This document shows, piece after piece, positions 1-6,177 of a DNA stretch of 26,303 nt. The notes under the pieces are model-generated. The model made no database searches. It had not been told where the DNA came from and was given only the letters and a program-made list of their open reading frames with translations. The translations under genes were made by a program, and so were the position numbers. This stretch comes from Ktedonobacterales bacterium. Its GTDB lineage: Bacteria > Chloroflexota > Ktedonobacteria > Ktedonobacterales > JADMIN01. The stretch lies in NCBI GenBank assembly GCA_025935235.1, contig JAICVT010000007.1, positions 1 to 26,303 on the forward strand, in the 5' to 3' direction. Numbering within the stretch: position 1 is the first letter of the stretch; each line of letters starts with the position of its first letter.

Positions 1-1
1 G

Positions 2-358
2 CCGCGCACGTATGAGCAATGGCAGCGGCGGCTGAGCCAGAGCGGCGCGGCGCCTGATCCCGCGCTCTGGCTTATCGCGTGGGACGGTGAGGAAGTCGCA
101 GGCGCGGCGCTAGGCGAGGTCGTTGGCGCTGTCGGATGGATTCACCATCTCTTCGTGCGTCGCCCATGGCGGCGGCGCGGGCTTGGCGAGGCGCTCACTC
201 GCTCCGCCCTCGTGGCGCTCTATCGGCGGGGTGTTGCCGTCGCCCGTCTGAATGTGGACGGACAGAGTCTGACCAACGCACACGAACTCTATCGCCGAGT
301 GGGCTTTCGCGTCATCGGCGGCTACACCAATTACCAGAAACGCATGCCACTGCTATAG
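2..358 (+). CDS. GNAT-family N-acetyltransferase (C-terminal part, 5' end outside window)
   Basis: The frame is open from the left edge and ends at TAG 356-358, leaving 118 residues. The visible part shows the GNAT acetyl-CoA binding motif A: a beta strand (GWIHHLFVRRPW) followed by R-R-R-G-L-G at the start of a helix, matching the R/Q-x-x-G-x-G/A pyrophosphate loop. The C-terminal half has the usual N-x-x-A-x-x-L-Y-x-x-x-G-F motif B (NAHELYRRVGFRVIGGYTNYQK). The family transfers an acetyl group from acetyl-CoA to an amine; the substrate cannot be told from this fragment. The N-terminus and start codon are not in the window. gpsA follows 87 bp downstream on the same strand but has its own candidate promoter. 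Confidence 0.85.
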   Translation, partial: PRTYEQWQRRLSQSGAAPDPALWLIAWDGEEVAGAALGEVVGAVGWIHHLFVRRPWRRRGLGEALTRSALVALYRRGVAVARLNVDGQSLTNAHELYRRVGFRVIGGYTNYQKRMPLL

Positions 359-380
359 CCGCGCGCCCGCTCGCCGCGCC

Positions 381-389
381 TGCTACAAT
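381..389 (+). promoter_or_regulatory. Candidate extended -10 promoter for gpsA
   Basis: TGCTACAAT fits an extended -10 element (TG-n-TATAAT type, TACAAT at 384-389). No good -35 box is visible, which is common for extended -10 promoters. It lies 57 bp before the gpsA ATG in the gap after the acetyltransferase gene. Confidence 0.4.
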
Positions 390-445
390 GGAAATGCCAG
401 CGATGTGGCGCGGCGTCTGAGAGCGGAAGCGAAGGGTGAGAGACG

Positions 446-1480
446 ATGTCGAGGGTAGCGGTCATCGGCACAGGCGCGTGGGGCACGACACTGGCGCGGC
501 TGGTGGCGCAGGGGCCGCAGACCACCTCGATTCCCGACGCCGACGTGACGCTGTGGGAGCATCGCCCGGAGCGCGCCGCCGAGCTGGAGCGCGAGCGCGA
601 GAACCGCGCCTTCCTGCCGGGCTTCCATCTGCCGCCGCGCCTGCGCGTTTGCGCCGATCTGGCCGAGGCGGTGGCCGGGCGCGAGGTGATCCTGATGGTG
701 ACGCCCGCGCAGCGCATGCGTGAACAGGCGCGTCTGCTGGCCCCGCTGCTCGCGCCGGGCGCCATCGTCGTCAGTTGCAGCAAGGGGCTGGAGCTTGGCT
801 CGCACCAGCGCATGACGCAGATCCTGGCGGAGACGCTCCCCGCTGGCGCGCGCATCGGCGCGCTCAGTGGCCCCAATCTGGCGCGCGAGGTAGCGCAGGG
901 GCTGCCGACTGGCTCGGTGGTCGCCAGCGCTGACGCCAGCGCCGCCGACCGCGTGCGGCTGGCGCTCTCCACCCCCACCTTTCGCGTTTATACCAGCGTC
1001 GATCTCGTCGGGGTCGAGCTGGGTGGCGCGCTCAAGAACATCATCGCGCTGGGCGTCGGCGTCAACGATGGGCTGGGCTACGGCGACAATGCCAAGGCGA
1101 CCTTCATGACGCGCGGGCTGGCCGAGATGTCGCGGCTGGCGATGGCGGCGGGCGCGAATCCGCTGACGCTGGCCGGGCTGGCCGGGCTGGGCGACCTGAT
1201 CGCCACCTGCTCCAGTCCGCTCTCGCGCAATCGCACGCTGGGACTGGAGCTGGCGGCGGGCAAACCGCTGGCGCAGGCGCTGGCCGAGCGCAAGACCGTC
1301 ACCGAGGGCGTCACCACCACGCGCGCCGCGCTGGAACTGGCCGCCAACGTCGGCGTCGAGCTGCCCATCACCGAGCAGATCGCGCGGGTACTCTTCGAGG
1401 GCAAGCCGGTGCGCGAGGCGGTCTCCAGCCTGATGGAGCGCGACCCCAAGCACGAGCTGCACGGCCTCAGCCAGTGGTGA
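446..1480 (+). CDS. gpsA: NAD(P)-dependent glycerol-3-phosphate dehydrogenase
   Basis: GpsA reduces dihydroxyacetone phosphate to sn-glycerol 3-phosphate, the backbone of phospholipids and some wall glycans, in the cytosol. The 344 residues match the usual length. The N-terminus has the nucleotide-binding glycine motif GTGAWG (residues 8-13). S-C-S-K-G-L-E places a conserved lysine at 113. LSGPNLAREV (140-149) is the family's substrate-site signature. The catalytic lysine is K197 in GGALKNIIALGVGVNDGLG. NAKATFMTRGLAEM and GLAGLGDLIATC (D250) form the C-terminal helical substrate domain. The ATG at 446 is preceded by an AAGGGTGAG purine stretch. The stop overlaps the convergent gene's 3' end by 14 bp. 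The product is known with high certainty; the preference for NADH or NADPH is not. Confidence 0.97.
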   Translation: MSRVAVIGTGAWGTTLARLVAQGPQTTSIPDADVTLWEHRPERAAELERERENRAFLPGFHLPPRLRVCADLAEAVAGREVILMVTPAQRMREQARLLAPLLAPGAIVVSCSKGLELGSHQRMTQILAETLPAGARIGALSGPNLAREVAQGLPTGSVVASADASAADRVRLALSTPTFRVYTSVDLVGVELGGALKNIIALGVGVNDGLGYGDNAKATFMTRGLAEMSRLAMAAGANPLTLAGLAGLGDLIATCSSPLSRNRTLGLELAAGKPLAQALAERKTVTEGVTTTRAALELAANVGVELPITEQIARVLFEGKPVREAVSSLMERDPKHELHGLSQW

Positions 1481-2039
1481 ACCCCTGCGCGCCAACTACA
1501 GCGGTGATAACTCCTGTCGCGACGAGGCGCCCTACCTCCACTACTTCGAAACGCTCTCCTGGGCGAAGGCGCTCTCCCAGGCTGGTACCTCCGAGTAGCG
1601 CCACCAGAGCCGCTTCCGTCTCGCCAGGACAGATGTGGCGCCCCTCAAGCGGGAAGAATGTTCCCAGGTGATTGGCCCCCCACTTCCGATCGAAGTAGAC
1701 ATTGGAGCAGCGATAACCCGCGAAGATGTACGATGGGTTAGGATGGCGTCCATCCGGCCTGAGTGGGCGCAGCAACATGCTGATCTGGGCCTCCGCGTAA
1801 ATAACGCAGGTCCACGGTCCTTCGATGGCCCACTCGGCAAGTACATCCTCGCGCTCCTCTATAGGCGCGGCTAGCAGGCGTTCTCGCAGGTAAGAGAGCG
1901 CACCCAGATGCTCTACACGCATGAGCGCCTGGCGCTCGCTCGTACTCGCGGACCGCCCGATCAGCGCCGGAAATTCAGCGGCCAACCACGCGACCGCCTT
2001 CTGAAGTTCCATTTCTGTTCGCTTCGGCGATTTCCGCAT
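1467..2039 (-). CDS. Stand-alone EF-Tu domain III-like protein, function unknown
   Basis: This is a 190-residue protein, taking ATG at 2039 as the start; the frame stays open to 2180, so a longer form is possible. Residues 1-75 look helical (MELQKAVAWLAAEFPALIG, HLGALSYLRERLL). Residues about 82-183 resemble the C-terminal beta-barrel (domain III) of elongation factor Tu. AEAQISML is like the EF-Tu 'EAE-Y-L' strand. DGRHPNPSYIFAGYRC is like the GGRHTP-x-x-SGYRP loop. PGE..A...L is like the middle strands. LRPGERFEVVEVGRLVATGVIT closely follows the L-x-x-G-x-R-F-x-I-R-E-G-G-R-T-V-G-A-G-V-V ending. There is no GTPase domain. The gene runs against gpsA and their ends overlap by 14 bp. I know of no assigned role; it could bind an EF-Tu partner or simply reuse the fold. 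Confidence 0.7.
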   Translation of the reverse strand: MRKSPKRTEMELQKAVAWLAAEFPALIGRSASTSERQALMRVEHLGALSYLRERLLAAPIEEREDVLAEWAIEGPWTCVIYAEAQISMLLRPLRPDGRHPNPSYIFAGYRCSNVYFDRKWGANHLGTFFPLEGRHICPGETEAALVALLGGTSLGERLRPGERFEVVEVGRLVATGVITAVVGAQGFTTG

Positions 2040-2093
2040 CGCTACTTCTCTATCTGCGACCGACCCTTCGGCGAATCTGTCTGTGGCGCATGA

Positions 2094-2117
2094 ATAGTAC
2101 CTCCCGAACGCTAGCAG
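2094..2117 (-). promoter_or_regulatory. Candidate -10 for the EF-Tu-III-like gene
   Basis: On the minus strand TACTAT (2094-2099) lies 18 bp downstream of a weak TTGCGC -35 (ending at about 2118). The pair would give a start near 2087 and a leader of about 50 nt before the ATG at 2039. The match is moderate only. Confidence 0.25.
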
Positions 2118-2183
2118 GCGCAAAGGGCGCGAGGGTACGCTCGTTTTCGATTGGCACACGGCCCCTGGTGAGGCGCGCATCCA

Positions 2184-2212
2184 TTGACCCTGCTGTCGCG
2201 CCGGAATACACT
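2184..2212 (+). promoter_or_regulatory. Sigma70-type promoter of the methyltransferase gene
   Basis: TTGACC at 2184-2189 is followed, after exactly 17 bp, by TACACT at 2207-2212. This is the best promoter match in the window. Transcription would begin near 2219, about 60 bp before the ATG at 2279. This supports that start over the in-frame ATG at 2090, which lies upstream of the promoter. Confidence 0.6.
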
Positions 2213-2278
2213 ACCAGACATCGGCGATCCGTTGTCTATCGCGCCTGGCAGAGCGGATGTAGACGAAAGGCGTTTCAC

Positions 2279-3067
2279 ATGAGTACGGAGACGTGGGGCA
2301 GCGGCGCAAATTACGAGGCATATGTCGGGCGCTGGAGCCGCGTGATCGCGCGCGAGTTCATCCCCTGGCTGGCGGTTCCCGCAGCGAAACGCTGGCTGGA
2401 TGTGGGCTGCGGGACCGGCGCGCTCACGCAGACCATCCTGGATGTCGCAGCGCCGGAGGCGGTGACGGGCGTTGATCCCTCCGAGGGCTTCCTGGCCCAT
2501 GCGCGCGCCACGATCACCGATCCCCGCGCGCGCTTTCTGGTTGGCGACGCGCGGGCGCTGCCGATCGAATCGGAGAGCTGCGACGCCATCGTCAGCGGCC
2601 TTGCCCTCAATTTCGTGCCCGATACCGCGCGCGCCCTCGCCGAGCTGGCGCGCGTCACGCGCCCGGATGGAACCGTCGCGGTCTACGTCTGGGACTATGC
2701 GGGCGAGATGCAGTTCATGCGCTACTTCTGGGATGCGGCCGCCGCCGTTGACCCGCAAGCGCGCGAGCTGGATGAAGGGCCGCGCTTCCCCATCTGTCAT
2801 CCGGACGCGCTCGAACGCGCCTTCTCCGAGGCGCATCTGCGCGACGTGACGACACGCGCGATTGACATCGCCACGACCTTCCGCGACTTCGACGACTACT
2901 GGACGCCGTTTCTCGGCGGGCAGGGCGCGGCGCCGAGCTACCTGATGTCGCTCGATGAGCAACAGCGGGTAGCTATCCGCGAGCGGCTGCGCGCGACGGT
3001 CCCAGCGGCTCCAGATGGCTCGATCGCGCTGGTGGCGCGCGTCTGGGCCGCGCGTGGCGTCCGCTAG
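2279..3067 (+). CDS. Class I SAM-dependent methyltransferase (UbiE/Methyltransf_11 type)
   Basis: This 262-residue protein has the Rossmann-fold methyltransferase pattern. Motif I is WLDVGCGTGALT (39-50, the SAM glycine loop). Motif II is VTGVDPSEGFL with an acidic residue for the ribose. VGDARALPIES follows, and then an FVPDTARALAELARVTRPDGTVAVYVWDY segment (motifs III/post III) typical of the UbiE/Methyltransf_11 group. The C-terminal third (EGPRFPICHPDALERAFSEAHL, FRDFDDYWTPFLGGQG) is the usual substrate cap of small-molecule methyltransferases. ATG at 2279 was chosen because it has AAAGG eight bases upstream and sits behind a good promoter. The substrate is not predictable. No neighbouring gene on this strand forms an obvious pathway with it. 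Confidence 0.88.
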   Translation: MSTETWGSGANYEAYVGRWSRVIAREFIPWLAVPAAKRWLDVGCGTGALTQTILDVAAPEAVTGVDPSEGFLAHARATITDPRARFLVGDARALPIESESCDAIVSGLALNFVPDTARALAELARVTRPDGTVAVYVWDYAGEMQFMRYFWDAAAAVDPQARELDEGPRFPICHPDALERAFSEAHLRDVTTRAIDIATTFRDFDDYWTPFLGGQGAAPSYLMSLDEQQRVAIRERLRATVPAAPDGSIALVARVWAARGVR

Positions 3068-3085
3068 CCGTTCGCGTGCCAGACG

Positions 3086-4543
3086 TCAGAAGTGGAATGG
3101 CAGGACGGTCACGCTCAGAGTCCCACTCAGCGTCAGTGCGGCGAAGGCGATCAGCGCCAGCGCCGTCAAGACCATCAGCGCGACGACCAGCGTGATGACG
3201 CCATCCAGCGACGATTTCTCGCGTGACGCGGCGCGGGCCGCCCGCCGACCAGCGGCGCGGGCGGGGGCGCGATCCTCTTCGGCATGCTGCTGGCGCAGCC
3301 GCGCGATCAGATCATCACCCTGAGCCGCGCCGCCTATAGCGCCCTGCGCGCCGCCCGCCACCGCGCTGGCGGTGGCGAAGGCCGCAACCGGCTCGCGCGC
3401 CCCGGGGTGCGCATAGGCCGCCGCGAGCGTATCGAAGTAGGCGGTGTAGGTGGCGGCCAGTGCGGGCGACTCGATGGCCAGCATTGTCTCGTCGTTGGCC
3501 TCGGCGTTCTCGGAGAAGTTGTAGCTGCCGGTAAAGACCAGCCGATCATCCACGATGATGACCTTGTTGTGCATGAAGTCCTGCTCGCGTCCCGGAGCGA
3601 AGCCATGTGAGGGCGCGGCGACGAAACGCGGATCATGCAGAAACCAGAATCGCGCGTCGCCCTGGCCGCTATAGGCGCCTTTACCTGTGCGGCCCGCATG
3701 CGCCTCACGTCCGCCGCCACGACCGGCGCGTGTCACATCCTGCATGCCATGCGGATCGTAGACGCCGCGAATATCGAAGGCGCGATCATCGGCGTAGGGC
3801 TGAAGCGCCTCCATGATGCCCGGATCGCCGATCAGGAAGGCGAGGATGCGGATGCGGCGGGCATGGCGCAGCGCGGCGACCAGCGCGTCCTCGATCCCCT
3901 CGCCCGCCGCTGGCGCGAAGTAGGGCGTGATGCGCGCGCCGCCGACATCCACAGCGGTCGGCGGCGCGATCAGCGAGCCGCTGTGCGCGGAGTGGCGCCG
4001 CACGGCCTCGTGCGCGCGCTCGTGCCGCGGGCTTGTCAGCTCCTCGAACGTTGCGGTATAGGTCGCCGCCAGCGCGGGCGAGGTGATCTCCAGACAGTTG
4101 TTGTCTTGCAGCTCCAGCCCGCCAACCGTCAGATTGGCCGAGCCAACCCAGACATCGCGCCCGTCGCGCACCAGGAATTTGTCGTGCATCAGGTGGCGGC
4201 CCTGCTCGTGAACGCCGGTCGCGAGGCCAGCCAGCCCTGCCTGACTGAGCGCCAGCGCCGAGCCAGCAGGCTTCGGATCGCCCTCGGCGCCGTTGCGCTC
4301 GCCGCTGGCGTCGTAAGCGATGCGCAGGCGCACATGCGGGCGATGGGCGAGTTGCGCCAGCGCCGTCAGGATCTCAGGATGGCGCAGATCGTAGATGGCG
4401 CAATCCAGCGTCGTTTCGGTCGCGGCGATGAAGTCCACCACGTGCGCCGCCAGTTGGGCGTCCAGCCCGGCGCGCTTCGACTGAAAATAGGCGATGAGGC
4501 CGGGACTTCTGAAGGTGGTGTTGGGCATAGGGCGCCTGCTCAT
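3086..4543 (-). CDS. Phospholipase D-like protein with two HKD motifs and C-terminal membrane anchor
   Basis: This 485-residue protein carries two complete PLD active-site motifs of the form H-x-K-x4-D. They are H120-K122-D127 in HDKFLVRD, followed by VGSANLT, and H325-K327-D332 in HNKVIIVD, followed by FTGSYNFSENAEANDE. Each lies in a repeated PLD half; ALAATYTA recurs after both. The family makes or breaks phosphodiester bonds through a phosphohistidine. Members include phospholipases, cardiolipin synthases and nucleases, and the substrate here is open. There is no signal peptide. After a basic linker (about 425-443) comes one hydrophobic helix (449-473) and a 12-residue tail. By the positive-inside rule, the catalytic part should face the cytoplasm. 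A second in-frame ATG at 4528 is an alternative start. Confidence 0.9.
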   Translation of the reverse strand: MSRRPMPNTTFRSPGLIAYFQSKRAGLDAQLAAHVVDFIAATETTLDCAIYDLRHPEILTALAQLAHRPHVRLRIAYDASGERNGAEGDPKPAGSALALSQAGLAGLATGVHEQGRHLMHDKFLVRDGRDVWVGSANLTVGGLELQDNNCLEITSPALAATYTATFEELTSPRHERAHEAVRRHSAHSGSLIAPPTAVDVGGARITPYFAPAAGEGIEDALVAALRHARRIRILAFLIGDPGIMEALQPYADDRAFDIRGVYDPHGMQDVTRAGRGGGREAHAGRTGKGAYSGQGDARFWFLHDPRFVAAPSHGFAPGREQDFMHNKVIIVDDRLVFTGSYNFSENAEANDETMLAIESPALAATYTAYFDTLAAAYAHPGAREPVAAFATASAVAGGAQGAIGGAAQGDDLIARLRQQHAEEDRAPARAAGRRAARAASREKSSLDGVITLVVALMVLTALALIAFAALTLSGTLSVTVLPFHF

Positions 4544-4699
4544 TTCTCGTCGGCGGGCTTTGGTCCCTCACAGCCGAGAGCAGGCCCGCGCCTCGCGTAT
4601 CCGCTGACCAGCGCTGGGGCCGCGCCGCAAGCGTGCGACCCATCCGCGCGAGGCGAGCCTAACACTGCGGCCACTCGCTTGTCAATCATTGGGATGCGA

Positions 4700-4823
4700 A
4701 CCCTCACCCTGACCCTCTGCCAGAGGGAGGAGAGGGATTGCGTTTCAGGCGTGTTACGCTGGCAGGAGCTGCGGCGTCCAACTCCCCTCTTCCGCACAGC
4801 AGGAGAGGGGCTGGGGGTGGGGG
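4700..4823. repeat. Two copies of a GC-rich intergenic hairpin repeat
   Basis: The 347-bp gap between the PLD gene and uspA holds two units of the CCCTCACCCT / GAGGG type. The first (4700-4736) has CCCTCTG facing CAGAGGG. The second (4783-4823) has CCCCTCT (4784-4790) facing AGAGGGG (4804-4810), followed by CTGGGGGTGGGGG. Similar units occur at 14408-14508 and 17300-17396. No gene is seen in this gap. Confidence 0.6.
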
Positions 4824-4832
4824 CGCACAAAG

Positions 4833-4861
4833 GGGCCGCTCCCTGTGGATGGGAGCGGCCC
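4833..4861 (-). terminator. Hairpin terminator of the universal stress protein gene
   Basis: A perfect 11-bp stem (GGGCCGCTCCC at 4833-4843, GGGAGCGGCCC at 4851-4861) with a 7-nt loop lies 30 bp after the minus-strand stop codon. On that strand it is followed by CTTTG, a short U-tract. This is a likely intrinsic terminator. Confidence 0.65.
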
Positions 4862-4890
4862 GGTTGAAGTGGCGCTGGCGGAGTCGGCGC

Positions 4891-5493
4891 CTACACGCGG
4901 CTCAGCTCGCCGGGCTGGGCCTGCGTCTGCTGCATGGGCTTGTTGGCGATCTGCGGGCAGGCGCCGCGCACCAGCCAGATGCGGCTGGGGGCATTGCGCA
5001 GCACGTAGTCGGCGGTCTCGCTGAGCGAGAACTGGCCGTTGACGCCCAACTGATACGAGACGCCCAGCACGATCAGCGCACAGTCATGGTCGAGCGCTTC
5101 CTGAATCAGCGACTGACCAAAGTGGCGGGTGTGGATGATCTCGGTGTCCAGCCGCACCTTCATCTGCTCGGCGACGGCCTTGGCCTGGTCGAGCGCGTGG
5201 TTGGCGATCGCGGTCTCATCCGCCATCTCGGCGTCGAGCGCCAGCCGGAACGGAACGACGATACCGTACACTCCATACACTTCGCCGCCGTGCTTGCGCG
5301 CGGCCTTGCAGGCGACCGCGATGGCTTCGCGATCAATGGCCGTGTCGGTCAGGGCTACCATGATGTTGCGCTGTTTGGTCAGATTCCCCTGCTCATCGAG
5401 GGGAAGCACATCGGCCTCAGGAACCCCGTCCTGATTGCCGTTCACTTTGACGGCGCCGCTCCCAGGGAGCGTTGACCGCTCAAGTGTATCCAC
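4891..5493 (-). CDS. Universal stress protein (UspA) family protein, GTG start
   Basis: A 200-residue protein with one Usp domain. NIMVALTDTAIDREAIAVACKAA is the first beta strand and helix of the fold. ALIVLGVSYQLGVNGQFSLSETADYVLRNAPSRIWLV corresponds to the usual G-x2-G-x9-G-S/T nucleotide-binding loop and last strand. The loop is poor in glycine here, so ATP binding is doubtful. Usp proteins are cytosolic stress-response proteins, often dimers. An in-frame ATG at 5628 would add 45 residues of low-complexity sequence. I prefer GTG at 5493 because a GAGGAGG Shine-Dalgarno lies 9-10 bases upstream. There are short unique tails before and after the domain. The gene is followed by a clear terminator. 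Confidence 0.85.
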   Translation of the reverse strand: MDTLERSTLPGSGAVKVNGNQDGVPEADVLPLDEQGNLTKQRNIMVALTDTAIDREAIAVACKAARKHGGEVYGVYGIVVPFRLALDAEMADETAIANHALDQAKAVAEQMKVRLDTEIIHTRHFGQSLIQEALDHDCALIVLGVSYQLGVNGQFSLSETADYVLRNAPSRIWLVRGACPQIANKPMQQTQAQPGELSRV

Positions 5494-5757
5494 GAAAATT
5501 GTCCTCCTCGGCGCGTCACAACCGTGTCGGGTCTCGTCGGGCGCATCTGGCGTCTGACGGTGGCTCGTGGTGGAATCAGCCGCTGTATGCGGTCGCCATG
5601 CCGCGAGTGTGACGTCCGAATTTGTCAAGTCAAGCCGATTGGTACCGGCGACACATCGTCGTTGAGAGTGATTGTAGCAGATGCGTCATGGTTTTGCGCT
5701 GGTCCGCGTGTGCGCTTTCCCAGCGGGGACAGACCCCATTTCCGCATCGGCCACGTC

Positions 5758-5763
5758 ATTATA
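5758..5763 (-). promoter_or_regulatory. Candidate -10 (TATAAT) for the Usp gene
   Basis: A consensus TATAAT hexamer on the minus strand, in an AT-rich patch that stands out from the GC-rich surroundings. No good -35 is found at 16-18 bp. If used, the leader would be about 260 nt. Confidence 0.3.
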
Positions 5764-6097
5764 GTATACGAGGCAATAGGTCTAAGGTTTCCATACGCCA
5801 AATGGTCCCAGGCCCGACGTGTTCTGGTTTGGCGCGTCTCCTCGCATACCGCGTGAACACTCTCGTCGTTTGATGGAACGCTCCACTTTCTCCCTGTTCC
5901 AGGGGTATAGCAGGATGGGCGCCAGCGGGTCGCGAGCGGGGCGCCAGCGCCGATTCTTAGGCCCATCTCATCCAATTCATAGCCCTGTCTTAGCTCATCC
6001 GTGGGTCATTTGGGTCTCATCTGGGCTTCACCCGTGCGGGCGCGGTGGGATACTCCAGCCGGGCTGGGCCGTCTCTCATCGTGTAGAGCGTTTGCGG

Positions 6098-6103
6098 TAC
6101 AAT
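6098..6103 (+). promoter_or_regulatory. Candidate -10 (TACAAT) for the envelope gene cluster
   Basis: TACAAT lies 75 bp before the ATG at 6178. The -35 region (CTCATC) is poor. It is the only promoter-like element close to the first gene of the 6178-12171 cluster. Confidence 0.3.
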
Positions 6104-6177
6104 GCTTTCTGCCTGGCTTTCTGCCTGCGCTGGGTGGGCCAGCGAGTCGGGCGAGCGGGCCAGGAGGGCCAGACGAC

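Larger units (their letters stand above)
5494..6177. other. 684-bp divergent intergenic region between the Usp gene and the envelope cluster
   Basis: No convincing coding sequence lies here; the open frames have no Shine-Dalgarno or family similarity. Two AT-rich promoter-like elements stand out. One is minus-strand TATAAT at 5758-5763 (in TATACTATAAT), facing the Usp gene with a leader of about 260 nt. The other is plus-strand TACAAT at 6098-6103, facing the next gene. The -35 boxes are weak in both cases. I see nothing else of note. Confidence 0.4.

Noticed and set aside
383..1495. 370-codon open frame antisense to gpsA
   Set aside because: It is opposite a gene with every GpsA motif and shows only low-complexity Arg/Gln/Ala sequence.
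2090..2278. Upstream extension of the methyltransferase to ATG 2090
   Set aside because: The extra 63 residues have no domain, and the best promoter (2184-2212) lies inside the extension.
3635..4867. 410-codon plus-strand frame opposite the PLD gene
   Set aside because: The PLD protein has two complete HKD motifs in the other strand; this frame is a compositional shadow and runs on into repeats.
5494..5628. 45-residue N-terminal extension of the Usp protein
   Set aside because: The GTG at 5493 has a perfect GAGGAGG at the right distance, and the extension is low-complexity sequence outside the Usp fold.
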